A stretch of 31,876 nt of DNA from Theodoxus fluviatilis (GCA_034096865.1 JAWQFJ010000514.1:7501-39376); one strand, 5' to 3'. Counted from the first letter of the stretch, positions 9,377-22,178 are shown. A program made the numbers and translations. The notes: a model not told the origin generated them from the letters alone.

Positions 9377-12300
9377 GAGGGGTGTCATGACAAGATAAGA
9401 GCTGAAGCAAGGTGTGGAGGGGTGACATGACAAGATAATCTGAAGCAAGGTGTGGAGGGGTGACATGACAAGATAAGCTGAAGCAAGGTGTGGAGGGGTG
9501 ACATGACAAGATAAGAGCTCCTGAAGCAAGGTGTGGAGGGGTGACATGACAAGATAAGCTGAAGCAAGGTGTGGAGGGGTGACATGACAAGATAAGAGCT
9601 CCTGAAGCAAGGTGTGGAGGGGTGACATGACAAGATAAGCTGAAGCAAGGTGTGGAGGGGTGACATGACAAGATAAGAGCTCCTGAAGCAAGGTGTGGAG
9701 GGGTGACATGACAAGATAAGCTGAAGCAAGGTGTGGAGGGGTGACATGACAAGATAAGCTGAAGCAAGGTGTGGAGGGGTGACATGACAAGATAAGCTGA
9801 AGCAAGGTGTGGAGGGGTGACATGACAAGATAAGCTGAAGCAAGGTGTGGAGGGGTGACATGACAAGATAATCTGAAGCAAGGTGTGGAGGGGTGACATG
9901 ACAAGATAAGCTGAAGCAAGGTGTGGAGGGGTGACATGACAAGATAAGCTGAAGCAAGGTGTGGAGGGGTGACATGACAAGATAAGCTGAAGCAAGGTGT
10001 GGAGGGGTGACATGACAAGATAAGAGCTCCTGAAGCAAGGTGTGGAGGGGTGACATGACAAGATAAGCTGAAGCAAGGTGTGGAGGGGTGACATGACAAG
10101 ATAAGCTGAAGCAAGGTGTGGAGGGGTGACATGACAAGATAAGCTGAAGCAAGGTGTGGAGGGGTGACATGACAAGATAAGCTGAAGCAAGGTGTGGAGG
10201 GGTGACATGACAAGATAAGCTGAAGCAAGGTGTGGAGGGGTGACATGACAAGATAAGAGCTCCTGAAGCAAGGTGTGGAGGGGTGACATGACAAGATAAG
10301 AGCTCCTGAAGCAAGGTGTGGAGGGGTGACATGACAAGATAAGCTGAAGCAAGGTGTGGAGGGGTGACATGACAAGATAAGAGCTCCTGAAGCAAGGTGT
10401 GGAGGGGTGACATGACAAGATAAGAGCTCCTGAAGCAAGGTGTGGAGGGGTGACATGACAAGATAAGCTGAAGCAAGGTGTGGAGGGGTGACATGACAAG
10501 ATAAGCTGAAGCAAGGTGTGGAGGGGTGACATGACAAGATAAGCTGAAGCAAGGTGTGGAGGGGTGACATGACAAGATAAGCTGAAGCAAGGTGTGGAGG
10601 GGTGACATGACAAGATAAGCTGAAGCAAGGTGTGGAGGGGTGACATGACAAGATAAGCTGAAGCAAGGTGTGGAGGGGTGACATGACAAGATAAGCTGAA
10701 GCAAGGTGTGGAGGGGTGACATGACAAGATAAGCTGAAGCAAGGTGTGGAGGGGTGACATGACAAGATAAGAGCTCCTGAAGCAAGGTGTGGAGGGGTGA
10801 CATGACAAGATAAGAGCTCCTGAAGCAAGGTGTGGAGGGGTGACATGACAAGATAAGCTGAAGCAAGGTGTGGAGGGGTGACATGACAAGATAAGCTGAA
10901 GCAAGGTGTGGAGGGGTGACATGACAAGATAAGCTGAAGCAAGGTGTGGAGGGGTGACATGACAAGATAAGCTGAAGCAAGGTGTGGAGGGGTGACATGA
11001 CAAGATAAGCTGAAGCAAGGTGTGGAGGGGTGACATGACAAGATAAGCTGAAGCAAGGTGTGGAGGGGTGACATGACAAGATAAGCTGAAGCAAGGTGTG
11101 GAGGGGTGACATGACAAGATAAGCTGAAGCAAGGTGTGGAGGGGTGACATGACAAGATAAGCTGAAGCAAGGTGTGGAGGGGTGACATGACAAGATAAGC
11201 TCAAGCAAGGTGTGGAGGGGTGACATGACAAGATTAGAGCTCCTGAAGCAAGGTGTGGAGGGGTGACATGACAAGATAAGCTGAAGCAAGGTGTGGAGGG
11301 GTGACATGACAAGATAAGAGCTCCTGAAGCAAGGTGTGGAGGGGTGACATGACAAGATAAGCTGAAGCAAGGTGTGGAGGGGTGACATGACAAGATAAGA
11401 GCTCCTGAAGCAAGGTGTGGAGGGGTGACATGACAAGATAAGCTGAAGCAAGGTGTGGAGGGGTGACATGACAAGATAAGCTCTGAAGCAAGGTGTGGAG
11501 GGGTGACATGACAAGATAAGCTGAAGCAAGGTGTGGAGGGGTGACATGACAAGATAAGCTGAAGCAAGGTGTGGAGGGGTGACATGACAAGATAAGCTGA
11601 AGCAAGGTGTGGAGGGGTGACATGACAAGATAAGCTGAAGCAAGGTGTGGAGGGGTGACATGACAAGATAAGCTGAAGCAAGGTGTGGAGGGGTGACATG
11701 ACAAGATAAGAGCTCCGAAGCAAGGTGTGGAGGGGTGACATGACAAGATAAGCTGAAGCAAGGTGTGGAGGGGTGACATGACAAGATAAGAGCTCTGAAG
11801 CAAGGTGTGGAGGGGTGACATGACAAGATAAGCTGAAGCAAGGTGTGGAGGGGTGACATGACAAGATAAGAGCTCTGAAGCAAGGTGTGGAGGGGTGACA
11901 TGACAAGATAAGCTGAAGCAAGGTGTGGAGGGGTGACATGACAAGATAAGCTGAAGCAAGGTGTGGAGGGGTGACATGACAAGATAACCTGAAGCAAGGT
12001 GTGGAGGGGTGACATGACAAGATAAGCTGAAGCAAGGTGTGGAGGGGTGACATGACAAGATAAGCTGAAGCAAGGTGTGGAGGGGTGACATGACAAGATA
12101 AGCTGAAGCAAGGTGTGGAGGGGTGACATGACAAGATAAGCTGAAGCAAGGTGTGGAGGGGTGACATGACAAGATAAGCTGAAGCAAGGTGTGGAGGGGT
12201 GACATGACAAGATAAGCTGAAGCAAGGTGTGGAGGGGTGACATGACAAGATAAGAGCTCTGAAGCAAGGTGTGGAGGGGTGACATGACAAGATAAGCTGA

Positions 12301-15300
12301 AGCAAGGTGTGGAGGGGTGACATGACAAGATAAGCTGAAGCAAGGTGTGGAGGGGTGACATGACAAGATAAGAGCTCCTGAAGCAAGGTGTGGAGGGGTG
12401 ACATGACAAGATAAGCTGAAGCAAGGTGTGGAGGGGTGACATGACAAGATAGAGCTCTGAAGCAAGGTGTGGAGGGGTGACATGACAAGATAAGCTGAAG
12501 CAAGGTGTGGAGGGGTGACATGACAAGATAAGAGCTCTGAAGCAAGGTGTGGAGGGGTGACATGACAAGATAAGCTGAAGCAAGGTGTGGAGGGGTGACA
12601 TGACAAGATAAGCTGAAGCAAGGTGTGGAGGGGTGACATGACAAGATAAGCTGAAGCAAGGTGTGGAGGGGTGACATGACAAGATAAGCTGAAGCAAGGT
12701 GTGGAGGGGTGACATGACAAGATAAGCTGAAGCAAGGTGTGGAGGGGTGACATGACAAGATAAGAGCTCCTGAAGCAAGGTGTGGAGGGGTGACATGACA
12801 AGATAAGCTGAAGCAAGGTGTGGAGGGGTGACATGACAAGATAAGAGCTCCTGAAGCAAGGTGTGGAGGGGTGACATGACAAGATAAGAGCTCCTGAAGC
12901 AAGGTGTGGAGGGGTGACATGACAAGATAAGCTGAAGCAAGGTGTGGAGGGGTGACATGACAAGATAAGAGCTCCTGAAGCAAGGTGTGGAGGGGTGACA
13001 TGACAAGATAAGCTGAAGCAAGGTGTGGAGGGGTGACATGACAAGATAGAGCTCTGAAGCAAGGTGTGGAGGGGTGACATGACAAGATATGCTGAAGCAA
13101 GGTGTGGAGGGGTGACATGACAAGATAAGCTGAAGCAAGGTGTGGAGGGGTGACATGACAAGATAAGCTGAAGCAAGGTGTGGAGGGGTGACATGACAAG
13201 ATAAGCTGAAGCAAGGTGTGGAGGGGTGACATGACAAGATAAGATGAAGCAAGGTGTGGAGGGGTGACATGACAAGATAAGCTGAAGCAAGGTGTGGAGG
13301 GGTGACATGACAAGATAAGCTGAAGCAAGGTGTGGAGGGGTGACATGACAAGATAAGCTGAAGCAAGGTGTGGAGGGGTGACATGACAAGATAAGCTGAA
13401 GCAAGGTGTGGAGGGGTGACATGACAAGATAAGAGCTCCTGAAGCAAGGTGTGGAGGGGTGACATGACAAGATAAGAGCTCCTGAAGCAAGGTGTGGAGG
13501 GGTGACATGACAAGATAAGCTGAAGCAAGGTGTGGAGGGGTGACATGACAAGATAAGAGCTCCTGAAGCAAGGTGTGGAGGGGTGACATGACAAGATAAG
13601 AGCTCGAAGCAAGGTGTGGAGGGGTGACATGACAAGATAAGCTGAAGCAAGGTGTGGAGGGGTGACATGACAAGATAAGCTGAAGCAAGGTGTGGAGGGG
13701 TGACATGACAAGATAAGCTGAAGCAAGGTGTGGAGGGGTGACATGACAAGATAAGAGCTCCTGAAGCAAGGTGTGGAGGGGTGACATGACAAGATAAGCT
13801 GAAGCAAGGTGTGGAGGGGTGACATGACAAGATAAGCTGAAGCAAGGTGTGGAGGGGTGACATGACAAGATAAGAGCTCCTGAAGCAAGGTGTGGAGGGG
13901 TGACATGACAAGATAAGCTGAAGCAAGGTGTGGAGGGGTGACATGACAAGATAAGAGCTCCTGAAGCAAGGTGTGGAGGGGTGACATGACAAGATAAGCT
14001 GAAGCAAGGTGTGGAGGGGTGACATGACAAGATAAGAGCTCCTGAAGCAAGGTGTGGAGGGGTGACATGACAAGATAAGCTCAGAAGCAAGGTGTGGAGG
14101 GGTGACATGACAAGATAAGCTCTGAAGCAAGGTGTGGAGGGGTGACATGACAAGATAAGCTGAAGCAAGGTGTGGAGGGGTGACATGACAAGATAAGATG
14201 AAGCAAGGTGTGGAGGGGTGACATGACAAGATAAGAGCTCCTGAAGCAAGGTGTGGAGGGGTGACATGACAAGATAAGCTGAAGCAAGGTGTGGAGGGGT
14301 GACATGACAAGATAAGCTGAAGCAAGGTGTGGAGGGGTGACATGACAAGATAAGCCTGAAGCAAGGTGTGGAGGGGTGACATGACAAGATAAGAGCTCCT
14401 GAAGCAAGGTGTGGAGGGGTGACATGACAAGATAAGCTGAAGCAAGGTGTGGAGGGGTGACATGACAAGATAAGCTGAAGCAAGGTGTGGAGGGGTGACA
14501 TGACAAGATAAGCTGAAGCAAGGTGTGGAGGGGTGACATGACAAGATAAGCTGAAGCAAGGTGTGGAGGGGTGACATGACAAGATAAGCTGAAGCAAGGT
14601 GTGGAGGGGTGACATGACAAGATAAGAGCTCCTGAAGCAAGGTGTGGAGGGGTGACATGACAAGATAAGCTGAAGCAAGGTGTGGAGGGGTGACATGACA
14701 AGATAAGCTGAAGCAAGGTGTGGAGGGGTGACATGACAAGATAAGAGCTCCTGAAGCAAGGTGTGGAGGGGTGACATGACAAGATAAGCTGAAGCAAGGT
14801 GTGGAGGGGTGACATGACAAGATAAGCTGAAGCAAGGTGTGGAGGGGTGACATGACAAGATAAGCTGAAGCAAGGTGTGGAGGGGTGACATGACAAGATA
14901 AGCTGAAGCAAGGTGTGGAGGGGTGACATGACAAGATAAGCTGAAGCAAGGTGTGGAGGGGTGACATGACAAGATAAGCTGAAGCAAGGTGTGGAGGGGT
15001 GACATGACAAGATAAGCTGAAGCAAGGTGTGGAGGGGTGACATGACAAGATAAGCTCCTGAAGCAAGGTGTGGAGGGGTGACATGACAAGATAGAGCTCT
15101 GAAGCAAGGTGTGGAGGGGTGACATGACAAGATAGAGCCTGAAGCAAGGTGTGGAGGGGTGACATGACAAGATAAGAGCTCTGAAGCAAGGTGTGGAGGG
15201 GTGACATGACAAGATAAGAGCCTGAAGCAAGGTGTGGAGGGGTGACATGACAAGATAAGAGCTCCTGAAGCAAGGTGTGGAGGGGTGACATGACAAGATA

Positions 15301-18300
15301 AGAGCTCCTGAAGCAAGGTGTGGAGGGGTGACATGACAAGATAAGCTGAAGCAAGGTGTGGAGGGGTGACATGACAAGATAAGCTGAAGCAAGGTGTGGA
15401 GGGGTGACATGACAAGATAAGAGCTCCTGAAGCAAGGTGTGGAGGGGTGACATGACAAGATAAGCTGAAGCAAGGTGTGGAGGGGTGACATGACAAGATA
15501 AGCTGAAGCAAGGTGTGGAGGGGTGACATGACAAGATAAGCTGAAGCAAGGTGTGGAGGGGTGACATGACAAGATAAGCTCGAAGCAAGGTGTGGAGGGG
15601 TGACATGACAAGATAAGCTGAAGCAAGGTGTGGAGGGGTGACATGACAAGATAAGCTGAAGCAAGGTGTGGAGGGGTGACATGACAAGATAAGCTGAAGC
15701 AAGGTGTGGAGGGGTGACATGACAAGATAAGCTGAAGCAAGGTGTGGAGGGGTGACATGACAAGATAAGCCTGAAGCAAGGTGTGGAGGGGTGACATGAC
15801 AAGATAAGAGCTCCTGAAGCAAGGTGTGGAGGGGTGACATGACAAGATAAGCTGAAGCAAGGTGTGGAGGGGTGACATGACAAGATAAGCTGAAGCAAGG
15901 TGTGGAGGGGTGACATGACAAGATAAGCTGAAGCAAGGTGTGGAGGGGTGACATGACAAGATAAGCTGAAGCAAGGTGTGGAGGGGTGACATGACAAGAT
16001 AAGCTGAAGCAAGGTGTGGAGGGGTGACATGACAAGATAAGCTGAAGCAAGGTGTGGAGGGGTGACATGACAAGATAAGCTGAAGCAAGGTGTGGAGGGG
16101 TGACATGACAAGATAAGCTGAAGCAAGGTGTGGAGGGGTGACATGACAAGATAAGCTGAAGCAAGGTGTGGAGGGGTGACATGACAAGATAAGCTGAAGC
16201 AAGGTGTGGAGGGGTGACATGACAAGATAAGCTGAAGCAAGGTGTGGAGGGGTGACATGACAAGATAAGAGCTCCTGAAGCAAGGTGTGGAGGGGTGACA
16301 TGACAAGATAAGCTGAAGCAAGGTGTGGAGGGGTGACATGACAAGATAAGCTGAAGCAAGGTGTGGAGGGGTGACATGACAAGATAAGATCTGCTGAAGC
16401 AAGGTGTGGAGGGGTGACATGACAAGATAAGCTGAAGCAAGGTGTGGAGGGGTGACATGACAAGATAAGAGCTCCTGAAGCAAGGTGTGGAGGGGTGACA
16501 TGACAAGATAAGCTGAAGCAAGGTGTGGAGGGGTGACATGACAAGATAAGCTGAAGCAAGGTGTGGAGGGGTGACATGACAAGATAAGCTGAAGCAAGGT
16601 GTGGAGGGGTGACATGACAAGATAAGCTGAAGCAAGGTGTGGAGGGGTGACATGACAAGATAAGAGCTCCTGAAGCAAGGTGTGGAGGGGTGACATGACA
16701 AGATAAGCTGAAGCAAGGTGTGGAGGGGTGACATGACAAGATAAGAGCTCCTGAAGCAAGGTGTGGAGGGGTGACATGACAAGATAACCTGAAGCAAGGT
16801 GTGGAGGGGTGACATGACAAGATAAGCTGAAGCAAGGTGTGGAGGGGTGACATGACAAGATAAGAGCTCCTGAAGCAAGGTGTGGAGGGGTGACATGACA
16901 AGATAAGCTGAAGCAAGGTGTGGAGGGGTGACATGACAAGATAAGAGCTCCTGAAGCAAGGTGTGGAGGGGTGACATGACAAGATAAGCTGAAGCAAGGT
17001 GTGGAGGGGTGACATGACAAGATAAGAGCTCCTGAAGCAAGGTGTGGAGGGGTGACATGACAAGATAAGCTGAAGCAAGGTGTGGAGGGGTGACATGACA
17101 AGATAAGAGCTCCTGAAGCAAGGTGTGGAGGGGTGACATGACAAGATAAGCTGAAGCAAGGTGTGGAGGGGTGACATGACAAGATAAGCTGAAGCAAGGT
17201 GTGGAGGGGTGACATGACAAGATAAGAGCTCCTGAAGCAAGGTGTGGAGGGGTGACATGACAAGATAAGCTGAAGCAAGGTGTGGAGGGGTGACATGACA
17301 AGATAAGAGCTCCTGAAGCAAGGTGTGGAGGGGTGACATGACAAGATAAGCTGAAGCAAGGTGTGGAGGGGTGACATGACAAGATAAGAGCTCCTGAAGC
17401 AAGGTGTGGAGGGGTGACATGACAAGATAAGCTGAAGCAAGGTGTGGAGGGGTGACATGACAAGATAAGAGCTCCTGAAGCAAGGTGTGGAGGGGTGACA
17501 TGACAAGATAAGCTGAAGCAAGGTGTGGAGGGGTGACATGACAAGATAAGCTGAAGCAAGGTGTGGAGGGGTGACATGACAAGATAAGCTGAAGCAAGGT
17601 GTGGAGGGGTGACATGACAAGATAAGCTGAAGCAAGGTGTGGAGGGGTGACATGACAAGATAAGCTGAAGCAAGGTGTGGAGGGGTGACATGACAAGATA
17701 AGAGCTCCTGAAGCAAGGTGTGGAGGGGTGACATGACAAGATAAGCTGAAGCAAGGTGTGGAGGGGTGACATGACAAGATAAGCTGAAGCAAGGTGTGGA
17801 GGGGTGACATGACAAGATAAGAGCTCCTGAAGCAAGGTGTGGAGGGGTGACATGACAAGATAAGCTGAAGCAAGGTGTGGAGGGGTGACATGACAAGATA
17901 AGCTGAAGCAAGGTGTGGAGGGGTGACATGACAAGATAAGAGCTCCTGAAGCAAGGTGTGGAGGGGTGACATGACAAGATAAGAGCTCCTGAAGCAAGGT
18001 GTGGAGGGGTGACATGACAAGATAAGCTGAAGCAAGGTGTGGAGGGGTGACATGACAAGATAAGCTGAAGCAAGGTGTGGAGGGGTGACATGACAAGATA
18101 AGCTGAAGCAAGGTGTGGAGGGGTGACATGACAAGATAAGCTGAAGCAAGGTGTGGAGGGGTGACATGACAAGATAAGCTGAAGCAAGGTGTGGAGGGGT
18201 GACATGACAAGATAAGCTGAAGCAAGGTGTGGAGGGGTGACATGACAAGATAAGATGAAGCAAGGTGTGGAGGGGTGACATGACAAGATAAGCTGAAGCA

Positions 18301-21209
18301 AGGTGTGGAGGGGTGACATGACAAGATAAGCTGAAGCAAGGTGTGGAGGGGTGACATGACAAGATAAGAGCTCCTGAAGCAAGGTGTGGAGGGGTGACAT
18401 GACAAGATAAGAGCTCCTGAAGCAAGGTGTGGAGGGGTGACATGACAAGATAAGCTGAAGCAAGGTGTGGAGGGGTGACATGACAAGATAAGAGCTCCTG
18501 AAGCAAGGTGTGGAGGGGTGACATGACAAGATAAGCTGAAGCAAGGTGTGGAGGGGTGACATGACAAGATAAGAGCTCCTGAAGCAAGGTGTGGAGGGGT
18601 GACATGACAAGATAAGAGCTCCTGAAGCAAGGTGTGGAGGGGTGACATGACAAGATAAGCTGAAGCAAGGTGTGGAGGGGTGACATGACAAGATAAGAGC
18701 TCCTGAAGCAAGGTGTGGAGGGGTGACATGACAAGATAAGAGCTCCTGAAGCAAGGTGTGGAGGGGTGACATGACAAGATAAGAGCTCCTGAAGCAAGGT
18801 GTGGAGGGGTGACATGACAAGATAAGCTGAAGCAAGGTGTGGAGGGGTGACATGACAAGATAAGCTGAAGCAAGGTGTGGAGGGGTGACATGACAAGATA
18901 AGCTGAAGCAAGGTGTGGAGGGGTGACATGACAAGATAAGAGCTCCTGAAGCAAGGTGTGGAGGGGTGACATGACAAGATAAGAGCTCCTGAAGCAAGGT
19001 GTGGAGGGGTGACATGACAAGATAAGAGCTCCTGAAGCAAGGTGTGGAGGGGTGACATGACAAGATAAGAGCTCCTGAAGCAAGGTGTGGAGGGGTGACA
19101 TGACAAGATAAGAGCTCCTGAAGCAAGGTGTGGAGGGGTGACATGACAAGATAAGCTGAAGCAAGGTGTGGAGGGGTGACATGACAAGATAAGCTGAAGC
19201 AAGGTGTGGAGGGGTGACATGACAAGATAAGAGCTCCTGAAGCAAGGTGTGGAGGGGTGACATGACAAGATAAGCTGAAGCAAGGTGTGGAGGGGTGACA
19301 TGACAAGATAAGATGAAGCAAGGTGTGGAGGGGTGACATGACAAGATAAGAGCTCCTGAAGCAAGGTGTGGAGGGGTGACATGACAAGATAAGCTGAAGC
19401 AAGGTGTGGAGGGGTGACATGACAAGATAAGAGCTCCTGAAGCAAGGTGTGGAGGGGTGACATGACAAGATAAGCTGAAGCAAGGTGTGGAGGGGTGACA
19501 TGACAAGATAAGAGCTCCTGAAGCAAGGTGTGGAGGGGTGACATGACAAGATAAGAGCTCCTGAAGCAAGGTGTGGAGGGGTGACATGACAAGATAAGAG
19601 CTCCTGAAGCAAGGTGTGGAGGGGTGACATGACAAGATAAGCTGAAGCAAGGTGTGGAGGGGTGACATGACAAGATAAGCTGAAGCAAGGTGTGGAGGGG
19701 TGACATGACAAGATAAGCTGAAGCAAGGTGTGGAGGGGTGACATGACAAGATAAGCTGAAGCAAGGTGTGGAGGGGTGACATGACAAGATAAGAGCTCCT
19801 GAAGCAAGGTGTGGAGGGGTGACATGACAAGATAAGAGCTCCTGAAGCAAGGTGTGGAGGGGTGACATGACAAGATAAGCTCTGAAGCAAGGTGTGGAGG
19901 GGTGACATGACAAGATAAGAGCTCCTGAAGCAAGGTGTGGAGGGGTGACATGACAAGATAAGCTGAAGCAAGGTGTGGAGGGGTGACATGACAAGATAAG
20001 CTGAAGCAAGGTGTGGAGGGGTGACATGACAAGATAAGAGCTCCTGAAGCAAGGTGTGGAGGGGTGACATGACAAGATAAGCTGAAGCAAGGTGTGGAGG
20101 GGTGACATGACAAGATAAGCCTGAAGCAAGGTGTGGAGGGGTGACATGACAAGATAAGAGCTCCTGAAGCAAGGTGTGGAGGGGTGACATGACAAGATAA
20201 GCTCCTGAAGCAAGGTGTGGAGGGGTGACATGACAAGATAAGCTGAAGCAAGGTGTGGAGGGGTGACATGACAAGATAAGAGCTCCTGAAGCAAGGTGTG
20301 GAGGGGTGACATGACAAGATAAGCTGAAGCAAGGTGTGGAGGGGTGACATGACAAGATAAGCTGAAGCAAGGTGTGGAGGGGTGACATGACAAGATAAGA
20401 GCTCCTGAAGCAAGGTGTGGAGGGGTGACATGACAAGATAAGAGCTCCTGAAGCAAGGTGTGGAGGGGTGACATGACAAGATAAGAGCTCCTGAAGCAAG
20501 GTGTGGAGGGGTGACATGACAAGATAAGCTCCTGAAGCAAGGTGTGGAGGGGTGACATGACAAGATAAGAGCTCCTGAAGCAAGGTGTGGAGGGGTGACA
20601 TGACAAGATAAGAGCTCCTGAAGCAAGGTGTGGAGGGGTGACATGACAAGATAAGCTGAAGCAAGGTGTGGAGGGGTGACATGACAAGATAAGCTGAAGC
20701 AAGGTGTGGAGGGGTGACATGACAAGATAAGAGCTCCTGAAGCAAGGTGTGGAGGGGTGACATGACAAGATAAGCTGAAGCAAGGTGTGGAGGGGTGACA
20801 TGACAAGATAAGCTGAAGCAAGGTGTGGAGGGGTGACATGACAAGATAAGAGCTCCTGAAGCAAGGTGTGGAGGGGTGACATGACAAGATAAGAGCTCCT
20901 GAAGCAAGGTGTGGAGGGGTGACATGACAAGATAAGAGCTCCTGAAGCAAGGTGTGGAGGGGTGACATGACAAGATAAGAGCTCCTGAAGCAAGGTGTGG
21001 AGGGGTGACATGACAAGATAAGAGCTCCTGAAGCAAGGTGTGGAGGGGTGACATGACAAGATAAGCTGAAGCAAGGTGTGGAGGGGTGACATGACAAGAT
21101 AAGAGCTCCTGAAGCAAGGTGTGGAGGGGTGACATGACAAGATAAGCTGAAGCAAGGTGTGGAGGGGTGACATGACAAGATAAGAGCTCCTGAAGCAAGG
21201 TGTGGAGGA
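9377..21209. repeat. 11.8-kb satellite of 38-bp and 43-bp units, roughly 300 copies
   Basis: A 34-bp core begins GAAGCAAGGTGTGGAGGGG and ends TGACATGACAAGATA. It is almost invariant throughout. Units are joined by a short variable junction: AAGCTGAAG gives the 38-bp form and AAGAGCTCCTGAAG the 43-bp form. Rarer junctions give 37-42 bp. The plus strand is strongly purine-rich (28 of 38 bases, with 15 G against 4 C). The minus strand has no stop in any frame, which produces open frames of thousands of codons repeating HTLLQ, SCHVTPPHLAS and ILSCHPSTPCF. These are not supported as genes. The unit beside the gap has a core substitution (GTGTCATG) typical of array edges. The right edge is sharp, ending at GTGTGGAGG. 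The array continues into a gap, so the copy number is a minimum. Confidence 0.97.
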
Positions 21210-21261
21210 CAAAACATGGGAAACTGAGCTAAACACAGCAGGATGTCATTGTGCAACACTC
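21210..21261. other. Short unique spacer at satellite edge
   Basis: About 50 bases of non-repetitive DNA separate the 38/43-bp array from the AC-rich degenerate repeat. Nothing was recognised in it. Confidence 0.6.
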
Positions 21262-21735
21262 ACTTTGCATGCATGACATAAGTACACACATCACACATAA
21301 TACACACTACACAAAGTACACACAACACATGAGGTACGCAGTACACACATCATATACAAAGTACACACACAGAACACACATGGTACACACCACACACACA
21401 AAATACACACTACACACAAGCTGCAGACTTCATACTACACACTTCACACTACACGACACACTACACACTATGCATGACACACTACGCATGACACACTGCA
21501 CATGACACACTATACATGACACACTACACACGACACACTACACACAACACATGACACACAACACACGACACACTATACATGACACACTACACACGACGCA
21601 CTACACACTATGCATGACACACTATGCATGACACACTATGCATGACACAATACGCATGACACAATACGCATGACACATGACACACTACACACTACACATG
21701 ACACACTACACACGACACACTACACACTACACAGG
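21262..21735. repeat. Degenerate AC-rich repeat (ACACTACACACATGAC-like)
   Basis: Interleaved TACACAC, CATGACAC and ACTATGCATGAC motifs with 14- to 20-base spacing and many substitutions. It reaches to within 6 bases of the donor site of the ankyrin exon at 21742. The His/Thr-rich open frames here are repeat artefacts. Confidence 0.9.
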
Positions 21736-21741
21736 CCGTAC

Positions 21742-21848
21742 CTGGATGAGGACCTGGGTGAGGGCCAGGTTGCCGCTCAGCGCGGCAGCGTGGAGCGGAG
21801 TCCTGTCATCGTCGTCCTCACACACCATGTTGGGGTCCACTCCGTCCA
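21742..21848 (-). CDS. Ankyrin-repeat gene, exon C (most downstream in window)
   Basis: This 107-bp exon on the minus strand has an acceptor CACTGTGGCAG and a donor ATCCAG|GTACGG. It accepts one base (G) from the previous exon to complete a Val codon, then reads DGVDPNMVCEDDDDRTPLHA followed by AALSGNLALTQVLIQ. The motif R-TPLHAAALSGN--LTQVLIQ is a textbook ankyrin-repeat helix pair, and the following exon would be expected to begin near an N-G-A type turn. The exon is GC-rich and has no frame break. No further downstream exon is visible between here and position 1, so it must lie in the gap or outside, or was missed. Ankyrin repeats are protein-binding; nothing here identifies the host protein. 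Similarity in style to ArfGAP-ankyrin proteins was considered but cannot be supported. Confidence 0.85.
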
Positions 21849-21897
21849 CTGCCACAGTGCAATGTGAAACATTGTGCTTGTGTCTGACACTGGCATT

Positions 21898-21900
<3 letters not shown>

Positions 21901-21954
<54 letters not shown>

Positions 21955-22067
21955 ACACACATACACACACACACAAATACACATATGCACACACACACAA
22001 CAACACACACACAAACACAAAAACACAACCACACACACACAAACACACACACTTACATACATACACA

Positions 22068-22103
<36 letters not shown>

Positions 22104-22178
22104 TACACATACGCACACACACACAACTACACACCCACAAACACAAAAACACAACCACACACACACAAACACACACAC

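Noticed and set aside
8807..11188. A 793-codon fusion of satellite peptide with a LINE C-terminus
   Set aside because: The fusion crosses the 10-N gap and joins repeat translation to a truncated LINE; only the LINE part up to 9366 is supported.
9377..21209. CRISPR-like array
   Set aside because: Constant cores separated by short variable pieces superficially resemble repeats and spacers, but the variable part is only about 3-10 bases, forms a deletion series, and the setting is animal DNA without cas genes.
9306..21259. Minus-strand open frames of about 2,400 to 3,976 codons
   Set aside because: They are tandem satellite without minus-strand stops; all three frames are equally open and frames rotate between units, so openness carries no coding signal.
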